This document shows positions 16,324 through 24,781 of a stretch of DNA of 64,000 bases, in pieces; position 1 is the first letter of the stretch; each line of letters begins with the position of its first letter. The notes under the pieces are model-generated. The model ran no database searches. It was not told the DNA's origin and saw only the letters and a list, made by a program, of their open reading frames with translations. The position numbers and the translations under genes were made by a program. Origin of the DNA: Hyphomicrobiales bacterium (GTDB lineage: Bacteria; Pseudomonadota; Alphaproteobacteria; Rhizobiales; Rhizobiaceae); NCBI GenBank assembly GCA_900469345.1, contig UBWZ01000008.1:1-64000 (forward strand). Direction: 5' to 3'.

Positions 16324-18491
16324 GCCTCGCCGGCCGGACGTTTGCGGTTCATGTCCTTGACCAGGTAGCCGAGCCCGCGGGTGGTTTGATAGAGCGCGAT
16401 GCTCAGGAACCAGATGGTGCCGCGCAGCAGGCCAGGATTGTGCCGCCGTCCCATCTGGAACTGCGTCCACTGCGCCGAATTGGCGAAGATCAGGTCGGCG
16501 ATCAGCCGGTGATCGGTCGCCTGCTGCGGCGTGTAGCGGCAGCCGATCGAGGTCACGTCGCCGACGCTGTCGGCATTGCGGATCTCGACAGGAAGGTCGC
16601 TGACCGGCATGTCGCCATAGGGCTGGAAGCGGATCTTGCCGACCGTCTGCACCGGGAAGTCGCGGAACCCTTCATTGTAGACCTGCAGCGCCGCCCCGTG
16701 CACAGAAACATCCTCGATCGTGGCGGTGAACCAGCGGTCGCCGACACCGAATTCGCAGCGGCGGCTGACGCGCACCCGGCGGGACGCCTGTCGTTCTCCC
16801 CGCTCGGACACGACGCCGAGCGCGCACCCGGCGATGATGATGTTAAGCAGGTTCCAGCCCCCCACCACCAGGGTGACGTCGGCTTTGTACGGCTCCGCAT
16901 AGACGCGGTACACCGACATCGCGAAGGCGACGACAAGGACGCCGAAGATCACGAAGAACGGCCGGCTGATTTCGGAAAGCCTGCTGACTGAAACGGACTC
17001 GTCCTTGGCCGTCACCTTGAATGTCGGCTTGCGCGGATTGAGCATCACCGACACCACCGCCGGCAGGAGATGCACCGTCTGGACGTATTCGTAGAGTTCG
17101 GAAATCCACGGCCAGCGGAACGAACCGTAGAGGTAGTTCTGCATCAGCATGTTCACGATCATGTAGGTGAGCGAATAGACGAGGAACTCGCCGCCGGACG
17201 AGGTGAAGATCTGCAGGTCGAAGAACAGGTAGAACAGCGGCGCAAACAGGAAGATCGTGCGCGGGAAGGGAAACAGCCAGAACAGCGTCGAGGACATGTA
17301 GCAGAGGCGCTGCGGGAAGGAGAGGCCGCGCTTGAGCGGCGGAAACCGGAACCGCAGGATCTGCATCATGCCCTGTGCCCAGCGCGAGCGCTGGCCAATG
17401 AAACTTGCGAACGTCGCGGGCTGCAGGCCCGCGATCAGCGGCCGGTCCACGTAGATGCTGTGCCAGCCCAGCCCGTGCAGGTCGAGTGCCGTCTCGCAGT
17501 CCTCGGTGATGCTGATGCCGCTGAAGCCTTTCGAGACTTCCAGCGCCTTGCGGTTCAGCACCGCGGCGGAACCGCAGAAAAACGCGGCGTTCCACTTGTC
17601 GAGCCCGCGCTGGATAATGCCGTAGAACATCTCGTTCTCGCTCGGCATCTTCTCGAAGGTGCGCAGGTTTCGTTCGACCGGGTCCGGGTTGAGGAAGAAA
17701 TGCGGTGTCTGAACCAGGAAAAGCTTCGGATGATTTTCGAAGTAGTGGACCGTCTCCAGGAGGAAATCGCGCGCCGGGGCGTGGTCCGCATCGAAGACGG
17801 CGATCAGTTCGCCCGTGGAATGCGACAGGCCATTGTTAAGATTGCCGGCCTTGGCGTGCTCGTTGCGCTCGCGGCTGAGGTACCGCACGCCCAGGTCCTC
17901 GCACAGCTGCTGCAATGTCCTGTATCGCAGCTCGGCAGCGCGTGCATCCGCGACATTGGCCGACTTGCGTTTCTGGTCCGTGCTGCCGTCGTCGAGCAGC
18001 CAGACCGTGAACTTGTCCGCCGGGTAGTCCATGTTGCGGCAGGCGCCCAGCGTGTTGGCAAGCAGGCCTTCGTCCTCGTTGTAGGAAGGCACGAAGACAT
18101 CGACGGTCGGCAGCCGCCCTTGAGCCTTGCCGACGATCTTGCGCGGCGGCAGCGGCATGGCGACCACGAACAGGCTGAGGAACAGCATCAGCACGCTGTA
18201 CATCTCTGCCAGATAGACGAGCAGGCCCGGAATGAAGTTTTCAAGCTGGTTGACCGGCGGCAGCGTGCTTGTCGTCCGCCAGTAGACGTAGCGCAGCACC
18301 ATCGCCGTGCCGAACGCGAGCGCCACCAGCCGCCATTTTCCTTCGGCCTTCAGAAGCTTGATGGTCGCCATCGCACCGACGATCAGGATGCTCGCGATCA
18401 GCTGCGTGCGCGTGTTGATGGGCAGGGTCACCAGCAACAGGATCATCAGGGTCGCGAGTGCCCAGATAATGGCGGAAAATGCGGTGCGCAT
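16320..18491 (-). CDS. bcsA: Cellulose synthase catalytic subunit BcsA (PilZ-containing)
   Basis: This 723-residue inner-membrane GT2 polymerises UDP-glucose into beta-1,4-glucan and extrudes it. Membrane helices flank a cytoplasmic catalytic domain with DDGSTD, DADHAP, TEDCET and the QRSRW box that holds the acceptor. The C-terminal PilZ domain (about residues 570-680) has RRVRVSRR and a DVSVHGAAL segment, so activation by cyclic di-GMP is expected. It is a normal-length BcsA. Its stop overlaps bcsB and its start lies 45 bases after the bcsN stop, making a bcsN-bcsA-bcsB operon. Confidence 0.97.
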   Translation of the reverse strand: MRTAFSAIIWALATLMILLLVTLPINTRTQLIASILIVGAMATIKLLKAEGKWRLVALAFGTAMVLRYVYWRTTSTLPPVNQLENFIPGLLVYLAEMYSVLMLFLSLFVVAMPLPPRKIVGKAQGRLPTVDVFVPSYNEDEGLLANTLGACRNMDYPADKFTVWLLDDGSTDQKRKSANVADARAAELRYRTLQQLCEDLGVRYLSRERNEHAKAGNLNNGLSHSTGELIAVFDADHAPARDFLLETVHYFENHPKLFLVQTPHFFLNPDPVERNLRTFEKMPSENEMFYGIIQRGLDKWNAAFFCGSAAVLNRKALEVSKGFSGISITEDCETALDLHGLGWHSIYVDRPLIAGLQPATFASFIGQRSRWAQGMMQILRFRFPPLKRGLSFPQRLCYMSSTLFWLFPFPRTIFLFAPLFYLFFDLQIFTSSGGEFLVYSLTYMIVNMLMQNYLYGSFRWPWISELYEYVQTVHLLPAVVSVMLNPRKPTFKVTAKDESVSVSRLSEISRPFFVIFGVLVVAFAMSVYRVYAEPYKADVTLVVGGWNLLNIIIAGCALGVVSERGERQASRRVRVSRRCEFGVGDRWFTATIEDVSVHGAALQVYNEGFRDFPVQTVGKIRFQPYGDMPVSDLPVEIRNADSVGDVTSIGCRYTPQQATDHRLIADLIFANSAQWTQFQMGRRHNPGLLRGTIWFLSIALYQTTRGLGYLVKDMNRKRPAGEA

Positions 18492-18536
18492 CGGCTTTAT
18501 GTCTCCGGCCCGGCAGGGCCGGTCAAAGTGTTGCGA

Positions 18537-19583
18537 TCAGCGGCATGCATTGCCAGCTCCCCCGGTCTCGGCGGTACAGCCAGGAGAGGGAACAGTCACG
18601 CGGGTGGCAGCCGTTGAACCGGCTGGGGAGGGGACGACCACGGACGGCGAAGCGTTTGACGCGGCATCCGTTGCCCGGTCCGCCGTCGGCGACGGTACGC
18701 GGCTCGTCATCTCGGTGGAAGGAGCCTCGCCGCTGGCCACCGCCACGGTCGCTGCCGGCCGCTGCCTCACGACCGAGGAGGTCATCATTGGCGCCCGGTT
18801 CATCATTAAGGTCTGGCGCTTGGGAAGCGGCGGCACCATCGGCTCGGTGCTGACCGGTCGCGGATAGGTGGGGGCGCCGGTGCCGCCAAGCGAGGGAGAT
18901 ACGGGGCCCGGCTCGCCATAGGGGTTCCATCCACCGGCGTCGACCGCCCCTAGAATCGTGTAGTGGTACATGATCGCCAGCAGCCTCTGCTCCGTGGCGC
19001 CGGCCTCGCAGACCCGCAGCCGGATCTGGATCGACCCGTAGTTGGCGAAGGGCGATATCGTGCCGGTCGGCGAACGCACCTGCTGCCAGCCGTAGATGCA
19101 CAGATCGCTGCCGGTGCCGCGCCCGAAGGCATAGCCGAAGGGCCCGTAACTGTTCTGCACGTAGAAATTCGAGCGCGACATCCGCACACCCGGCAGGGCC
19201 TTGCGCATTTCGGAGCTTATGCCAGTCGCGGTGAGGGGTGTGGAAGTGAGCGTGTTGGAAGCCATCTTGAACGGCGCCGCCGTGCCGAACAGCTGAACTG
19301 TCAGCTTGTTCTGACCGGACGTCATGGCCGAGGTGGTCAGGTGGATCTCCTGCTCGATGGCATTGTCGTAGCGCCGCTCGATAACGCTGACGATCCCAGG
19401 ACCCGCAGGCGGCGGCATCACCAGCGCCTGTTCCGCCGGAATGCTCTTGACCGTCGAACCCAGCTGCACGGGCTGGCCGGCGCAGCTGCACAGCCCGGCC
19501 GAAAACAGCGCGCCGATCAGGCCAAGCGTGCGGGAAGACCTGCGGCTCCCTTGGCTGCTTCCGATGATGTGCCTATCCGCCAT
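18537..19583 (-). CDS. bcsN: Cellulose biosynthesis protein BcsN
   Basis: This 348-residue exported protein begins with a signal peptide ending in LFSAGLCSCAG. The Cys there could be a lipid-anchor site, although the lipobox is not classical. The middle contains SRSNFYVQNSYGPFGYAFG and a SDLCIYGWQQ segment, the parts I recognise from BcsN/CelG of rhizobial and Agrobacterium cellulose loci. The C-terminal third is Pro/Ala/Ser-rich and probably disordered. It is thought to act in the outer part of cellulose export; its mechanism is not known. It is first in the operon, with a 235-base divergent promoter region before it. Confidence 0.88.
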   Translation of the reverse strand: MADRHIIGSSQGSRRSSRTLGLIGALFSAGLCSCAGQPVQLGSTVKSIPAEQALVMPPPAGPGIVSVIERRYDNAIEQEIHLTTSAMTSGQNKLTVQLFGTAAPFKMASNTLTSTPLTATGISSEMRKALPGVRMSRSNFYVQNSYGPFGYAFGRGTGSDLCIYGWQQVRSPTGTISPFANYGSIQIRLRVCEAGATEQRLLAIMYHYTILGAVDAGGWNPYGEPGPVSPSLGGTGAPTYPRPVSTEPMVPPLPKRQTLMMNRAPMMTSSVVRQRPAATVAVASGEAPSTEMTSRVPSPTADRATDAASNASPSVVVPSPAGSTAATRVTVPSPGCTAETGGAGNACR

Positions 19584-19818
19584 TAATCGCTCGTATCTTC
19601 ATGGACGCTCATCGTCCGATGGCCGCCGTCTTGATGGAACGTCGCAGCGAATGGGGGCCGCGACGCATGTCTCGCGTCAACGCCAGTATCTGATGCGCCA
19701 AACGTAAAATGTTCGTTAACCATATCCGCGCATTCTTCATGAAAATCGTATTCACGCCGTTGGCCATCAGCGCCACCGGTAGATTTATTTACTTCTTTTG
19801 TGCAGCACCGGAGTCGAC

Positions 19819-22131
19819 ATGAAGTTTTCGCTGGTCACATGGACGGCCCTGGGCGTCGTTGCCGCCGGGCTGTACGGAATGAGCCGGCAGTCCACGGTCG
19901 ACTTCGGCCAGGTCACAGGATCGATCGGTCCGGCCCCCGGCGTCAGAGCGGTTCCGCTCCCGGTCGCGGCAAAGACCGAGCGGCTTGTGGCCCAGCTGGT
20001 TCTCCCGAACGATCCCGATATCGATCCAGCCAGCCCGGCATCGCTCGTAATCGCCCAGTCTCCGGCCGCAGAAGCACGCGACGAGGTTGCCCAGGCACCA
20101 TCCGCGTCGGAACCGGAAGACCGTGGTTCGTCCGTCAGCGACGGCCGCTCCGGCCAGCCCTCGTCGCGGAGCGCCGCTGCCGCGTCCCCGTCCGGCCAGC
20201 CCGCGGTCGACGAGAGCGCCCTTCGCTATTTTGCGGCGCGCGGGGATACCGCCCGCCTTCAGGCCGAGATTTCGAGGCTGCGCACGCTCTACCCGAACTG
20301 GACGCCACCCGCCGATCCGCTTGCGAGCCCGCCAAGCAGCGACCCGAAGCTGGAAAGCCTCTGGCAGCTCTACGCCCAGGCCCGCTATGCGGATGTGCGC
20401 AAGGCGATTGCCGAACGGCAGGCGCAGGAGCCCGCCTGGCAGCCGCCGACCGACCTCCTCGACCGGCTGAAACTCGCCGAAGCGCGGGCCGGGTTGACCG
20501 CCGCGTCCGACACCAAGGAATACGGATCCGTCATACGTCTTGCGACCGAAAATCCCGGCCTCCTGACCTGCAGCGAGGTGGACGTGCTCTGGCGCCTTGC
20601 CGAGGCCTTCGCCGCGACCGACAAGCAGGCGAGGGCACGCGACGCCTACCTCTATGTCCTGAACAACTGCAGCAACGATGCCGAACGCCTGGCGACGGTC
20701 CAGAAGGCTGGCGAAATCCTGCCGCCCGAGATAACCGAAGACCTGCTGGCCAAGGAACGGTCGGCGCCGGGCGGAACGCCAGAGTTCGACAGTGTACGCG
20801 ACGATCTGGCCCGTCGCCTGGTCGGTCAGGGCAATGGCGACCCCAAGCTCGTCGTCCCCGAAAAATATCTCTCTCGCCTGGAACGGCTGGCCGAGGCGAA
20901 GGGAATGGCGTCCGATGCCTTGCTGCTGGGCTGGTACTACTACCGGCGCGACAATCTGGGCGCAGCGGAACGCTGGTTCCGGCGCGCCTTCACCAAGGAA
21001 GAAACGGCAACGGCGGCCGAAGGCCTGGCCCTGACGCTGGTTCGACAGAAATCGCCGCTCGAGGCCGAGACCGTTCTCTACCGCTGGCGCGACAGCTCGG
21101 ACGGCTCGAAGGAAGCCTATCTGGCCGCCGTCGCCAATCTTCTTGCCATGGAGCCGCCGCCCGTCCTGCAGCAGGAGGTTCTTGCCAGGATGGCCCCCGT
21201 GGTCATCGCCGGCCGCAATGCCGATGCCGCCCAGCAGTTCGGCTGGTATGCCCGCGCCATGCGCCAGCCGAAAACCGCCGCCGAATGGTTCGGGACGGCG
21301 CTGGCCTGGAAGCCGGACGACGAGCCCTCCGCCTATGGCCTTGCTCTGTCGCGCAATGACCTGAACGACCGGCCGGGCCTTGCCGCCATCCAGCGCGCCT
21401 GGTCAGGACGTTCGGAAAGGATTGCCGAAGTGGGAAGGCCGGTCGCGCCCGTCGTGGGCGGTCGCCGCCCCGTGACGCCGCTTCGTGCGCAGGCGGTAAC
21501 AGATGAAGCGATGGCGCCACCTGCTGCGGCAACCCGCCAGGCCGCGGTCAGTGAACCGGCGCCCGCAAGGCCGGTGGCGCGCACTGTGCGCGTAGCAAAC
21601 ACCCAGCCGGCAGCACAGCCCAATCGCTGCTGGGAAACTTCCGACAGCCGCCAGCTGGCGCCCGGACAGGCACTGGCAAGAGGTTGGTGCCTGATGGATC
21701 TCAACCGTCCGCTGGAGGCGGCCGAGGCGTTCGAGGCGGCTTCGGCGAGCCCCCAGTCCGCGGTGCGCTCCGATGCCGCCTACGGCCGAAGCCTTGCCTA
21801 TCTTCGGGTCGGCCTGACGGACAAGGCCTCGGTTGCCGCCGCCGGTGCGGGGCAGAACAACATCCGCGCCGTCGAGTTGCAAAGCAGCATACTTGCCAAC
21901 CGCGCCGTCGATGCCTTCAAGCTTGGCCGCTACCGCGAAGCCCTGGTGGCGCTCGACCAGCGTGCCCAGATCGTTCCCGAACAGACCGATCTCATGTCGT
22001 TGCGCGGCTATGCCTATCTGAACCTGAAGCGGCGGTCGGATGCGCAGCGCATCTTCCAGGCCCTGGCCGACATGGGCGATCCACAGGGACAGCGCGGACT
22101 GGCAACGATGCTCGATCCGCCGGCGCAATGA
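19819..22131 (+). CDS. TPR-rich exported protein, cellulose-locus linked (BcsK-like?)
   Basis: This 770-residue protein has an N-terminal membrane/signal segment (SLVTWTALGVVAAGLYG), a Ser/Ala/Pro-rich stretch to about residue 130, then TPR-like helical repeats through most of the protein, broken by a disordered Pro/Ala linker near residues 545-600. Helix pairs such as WYYYRRDNLGAAERWFRRA and FKLGRYREALVALDQ are clear TPR units. It is divergent from bcsN across a shared 235-base promoter region. TPR proteins (BcsK, or the BcsC N-terminal part) belong to cellulose export machines, so this is a candidate periplasmic scaffold. No beta-barrel porin domain is seen. The assignment rests on context and is moderate. 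Confidence 0.75.
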   Translation: MKFSLVTWTALGVVAAGLYGMSRQSTVDFGQVTGSIGPAPGVRAVPLPVAAKTERLVAQLVLPNDPDIDPASPASLVIAQSPAAEARDEVAQAPSASEPEDRGSSVSDGRSGQPSSRSAAAASPSGQPAVDESALRYFAARGDTARLQAEISRLRTLYPNWTPPADPLASPPSSDPKLESLWQLYAQARYADVRKAIAERQAQEPAWQPPTDLLDRLKLAEARAGLTAASDTKEYGSVIRLATENPGLLTCSEVDVLWRLAEAFAATDKQARARDAYLYVLNNCSNDAERLATVQKAGEILPPEITEDLLAKERSAPGGTPEFDSVRDDLARRLVGQGNGDPKLVVPEKYLSRLERLAEAKGMASDALLLGWYYYRRDNLGAAERWFRRAFTKEETATAAEGLALTLVRQKSPLEAETVLYRWRDSSDGSKEAYLAAVANLLAMEPPPVLQQEVLARMAPVVIAGRNADAAQQFGWYARAMRQPKTAAEWFGTALAWKPDDEPSAYGLALSRNDLNDRPGLAAIQRAWSGRSERIAEVGRPVAPVVGGRRPVTPLRAQAVTDEAMAPPAAATRQAAVSEPAPARPVARTVRVANTQPAAQPNRCWETSDSRQLAPGQALARGWCLMDLNRPLEAAEAFEAASASPQSAVRSDAAYGRSLAYLRVGLTDKASVAAAGAGQNNIRAVELQSSILANRAVDAFKLGRYREALVALDQRAQIVPEQTDLMSLRGYAYLNLKRRSDAQRIFQALADMGDPQGQRGLATMLDPPAQ

Positions 22132-22481
22132 TCATCGGCTGGATGCCTGAACACTACTTGCGGTTTGACAGTTCGCGACTTGACCTGGATCAAAATGCAC
22201 CTGTTTTCGGGTATATTAACCTTCACGCAAGGAATTAACCATACAAATTGGATGACCACGGCGAAATGGGACGACTACGGTCTGACCGAGGCATGAAGCC
22301 GCAAAGCCGTACCGGTGCCAATCCGGTATTCTTGCTCATCAACAGCTTCCGAGATGCCTTGCGGTGAATGCGCAACCCATAGCCATGGGCTTGTTGCGCG
22401 ACGTCCGATCATTTCCAGCACAGACTGAGCAGACAGCATACGGGCAATCATGTCGGTTGTCCGAGCCTTTGGGGATGGGTT
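22132..22481. promoter_or_regulatory. Leader region of the che operon
   Basis: This gap of 350 bases precedes the che operon. A relatively AT-rich patch at about 22160-22250 contains TTGACA (22164), TTGACC (22180) and TATATT (22212), but no pair has good promoter spacing. A short inverted repeat TACCGG/CCGGTA (22310-22328) lies downstream. The operon promoter should be here; I cannot fix its position. Confidence 0.4.
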
Positions 22482-24104
22482 TTGGTGCAGGAATCGCCAG
22501 CGGATCAGGCGCGAAGAAACCAGGCTGGCAGCCTGGGCGAGAGACTGGCGTTTGCCGGTCTCGACGCGGAATTGCGCGACCTGCTGAGGCGCTGCCGGCC
22601 CAACCTGGAGCCGCACCTCAAGGCGGGCCTTCGCGACCTTTTCCAGCGCCTCCAGACCTTCCCGGAAGCAGCCCGCAATTTCGACAGCGAGCAGCAGATC
22701 GAACGCCTGCATGATCTGCAGTCGTCCCACTGGAGCGTTCTGACCGACGCTCGCTTCGACGCTCTCTACGCCGACCGCGTCAAGGTGCTCTCGGATACCG
22801 AAAGCCGTATCGGCCTTGATCCGCGCTGGCATGTGGCCGGTCACGCCGTCATGCTCGAGCACCTCCTGCTCGGCGCCTTTTCCGACATGGGACCGAAGTC
22901 CTTCCTGCCCAGCGGCAGGAAGCGGGCACAGGAACTCCGCGATCTCGTCGGCGCGCTCGTGCGCCTGGTGATGGTCGACGTCGAGATCGCCGTGTCGCTG
23001 CGCTTCAACGAACTGCGCCAGAAGCATCAGCGCGCTCTTGCCGATCAGCGGAGCGACGACCAGGCTCAGGCGGTGGACACCTTTCTGACGGCCATCGGCG
23101 CCCTGGCGCAGGGCGACCTGACGGTGGCACTTCCGGGCGATGTACCCGAGGCGTACCGCGAGCTGGCGAACCTTCTGGGGGACGCGATCGACCGTCTGCG
23201 CACGAAATTCTCCGACGTTTCGGGTCACGGCGACCAGGCGGCGACCCTGACCGCGGCGCTGGCCGACACGTCGCGCGCCTTTGCATCGGCGTCCGAAAAC
23301 CAATCGAACCGGCTGCAGGATGCGGCCCAGGTTCTGTCGGAGCTCTCGACCCGGGTCAAGCTGAGCGCCGCTGGAACCATCGCCGCGGAAAAGGCAACCG
23401 CCGCTACCCGTCGCTCGGTCGAGGAAAGCGGTGAAGTGGTCGGGCGCGCCATCAACGCCATGTCCGACATCGAAGCCTCCGCGGAAAAGATCGGCGAGAT
23501 CATCGGCGTCATCGACGAGATTGCGTTCCAGACCAACCTCCTGGCGCTCAACGCCGGAATCGAGGCGGCCCGGGCCGGAGACAGCGGACGCGGCTTTGCG
23601 GTCGTGGCGCAGGAAGTGCGGGCGCTTGCCCAGCGCTCGGCGGATGCCGCGCGCGAGATCAAGACCCTCGTGACCGGCACCAAGACCCAGGTCGATGCCG
23701 GCGTCGACATGGTCCATCGGACACAGAACGCCATTGAAGGCATTGTCCGGCAGGTCTCCGATATCAACGACGCCATTGCAGGGATCGCCGTGGAGACGAG
23801 CGAACAGGCCGGTGGCCTTGATCGCGTCACCGCCGAAATCGGCGCACTGGAACGGGAGGTCGCCGGCACGGCGGCCGTTGCCCGCCGCTCCGGCGAAGGC
23901 GCCGACGAGCTCCAGACCGTCATCCTCGAACTCGGTCGCACGGTCCGCGAATTCCGGATCGCCCGCCAGTCGCACTATGCGGAGCCGCAGCGAACACTTG
24001 CTGTTGCGCGGTCGGAACCGGGCTTTGCCGCAGTCGCGCAGCTTGCTCCGCTGCGCATGGACGAAACCGAAACTCACTTTCAGAAGAGACAAGGGATTAT
24101 CTGA
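22482..24104 (+). CDS. icpA: Soluble globin-coupled chemoreceptor (IcpA-type)
   Basis: This 540-residue methyl-accepting chemotaxis protein has no membrane segment, so it is cytoplasmic. Residues 1-190 are a protoglobin-type sensor (RDLFQRLQTFPEAARNF, then ESRIGLDPRWHVAGHAV). About 330-480 is the MCP signalling domain, with the near-invariant hairpin tip IDEIAFQTNLLALNAGIEAA. The heme-bound family reads HVRIGL where this one has ESRIGL, so the proximal His appears to be missing. Translation must start at TTG 22482 or GTG 22485, since no in-frame ATG is near. It heads the che operon as in R. leguminosarum and S. meliloti. No C-terminal CheR/CheB docking pentapeptide is seen. Confidence 0.93.
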   Translation: MVQESPADQARRNQAGSLGERLAFAGLDAELRDLLRRCRPNLEPHLKAGLRDLFQRLQTFPEAARNFDSEQQIERLHDLQSSHWSVLTDARFDALYADRVKVLSDTESRIGLDPRWHVAGHAVMLEHLLLGAFSDMGPKSFLPSGRKRAQELRDLVGALVRLVMVDVEIAVSLRFNELRQKHQRALADQRSDDQAQAVDTFLTAIGALAQGDLTVALPGDVPEAYRELANLLGDAIDRLRTKFSDVSGHGDQAATLTAALADTSRAFASASENQSNRLQDAAQVLSELSTRVKLSAAGTIAAEKATAATRRSVEESGEVVGRAINAMSDIEASAEKIGEIIGVIDEIAFQTNLLALNAGIEAARAGDSGRGFAVVAQEVRALAQRSADAAREIKTLVTGTKTQVDAGVDMVHRTQNAIEGIVRQVSDINDAIAGIAVETSEQAGGLDRVTAEIGALEREVAGTAAVARRSGEGADELQTVILELGRTVREFRIARQSHYAEPQRTLAVARSEPGFAAVAQLAPLRMDETETHFQKRQGII

Positions 24105-24397
24105 TGGCAGCCAAAAAAGCTCAGTCGGGAAGTTTGAAGCTGTCTGCGGTGCTGGACCTCAACGAGGCCTCGGCGCTCCACGGCAAGCTCATGGCGATGC
24201 GCGGCGGCGATGTTGTCCTCGACGCCTCGGACGTGGAGCGGGTCGGCGTTCAGTGCGTACAGGTATTGGTCGCCGGAGCCCGGGCGTGGGATGAGGACAA
24301 GAAGTCCTTCCTCGTCGAAAAGGCCTCGAATGCCTTTGAAAAGACAATGCAACTCATCGGAATTAATCCCGCAAATTTGGTTGCTAAGGAGAGCTAG
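24104..24397 (+). CDS. cheS: STAS-domain chemotaxis protein CheS
   Basis: This is a 97-residue STAS domain (SLKLSAVLDLNEASALHGKL, then VVLDASDVERVGVQ). In S. meliloti the protein at this position (CheS) binds CheA and speeds removal of phosphate from the sink CheY1. The start overlaps the receptor stop by one base (TGATG), so it is tightly coupled. The segment where anti-sigma-factor antagonists carry their phosphorylated Ser reads DVERVGVQC here, so no classical phospho-Ser is evident. Confidence 0.88.
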   Translation: MAAKKAQSGSLKLSAVLDLNEASALHGKLMAMRGGDVVLDASDVERVGVQCVQVLVAGARAWDEDKKSFLVEKASNAFEKTMQLIGINPANLVAKES

Positions 24398-24399
24398 CA

Positions 24400-24765
24400 A
24401 TGAAGAAAAAAGTTTTGACGGTGGATGACTCGCGCACCATCCGCAACATGCTTCTGGTCACCCTCAACAACGCAGGTTTTGAGACCATCCAGGCCGAAGA
24501 CGGCGTCGAGGGTCTTGAAGTCCTCGAGGGCTGCAACCCGGACGTCATCGTCACCGACATCAACATGCCGCGTCTCGATGGCTTCGGCTTCATCGAAGGT
24601 GTGCGCCGCAACGAAAAGTATCGTGCGGTTCCGATCCTGGTCCTGACGACGGAAAGCGATGCCGAAAAGAAGAACCGGGCGCGTCAGGCCGGTGCGACGG
24701 GTTGGATCGTGAAGCCCTTCGATCCTGCCAAACTCATCGACGCGATCGAGCGTGTAACCGCCTGA
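24400..24765 (+). CDS. cheY1: Response regulator CheY1 (phosphate sink type)
   Basis: This is a 121-residue single-domain receiver. The acidic pair D9/D10, phospho-acceptor D53 in VTDINMPR, T83/T84 and K105 in IVKPF are all present. It lies between cheS and cheA, the position of S. meliloti CheY1, which drains phosphate from CheA rather than driving the motor. An AGGAGAG ribosome site precedes ATG 24400. Confidence 0.93.
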   Translation: MKKKVLTVDDSRTIRNMLLVTLNNAGFETIQAEDGVEGLEVLEGCNPDVIVTDINMPRLDGFGFIEGVRRNEKYRAVPILVLTTESDAEKKNRARQAGATGWIVKPFDPAKLIDAIERVTA

Positions 24766-24781
24766 GCCAGGAAGTCCTCCG

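Noticed and set aside
14422..16368. 648-residue plus-strand frame opposite bcsB
   Set aside because: bcsB is a recognised family on the minus strand, and this frame has shadow composition (Arg, Gly, Asp, His).
22280..22340. GCAAAGCC-containing leader resembling part of a cyclic di-GMP riboswitch core
   Set aside because: Only this short word matches. The other invariant parts of that riboswitch (the CACGCACAGGGCAAACC-type arm and the receptor segment) are not seen.
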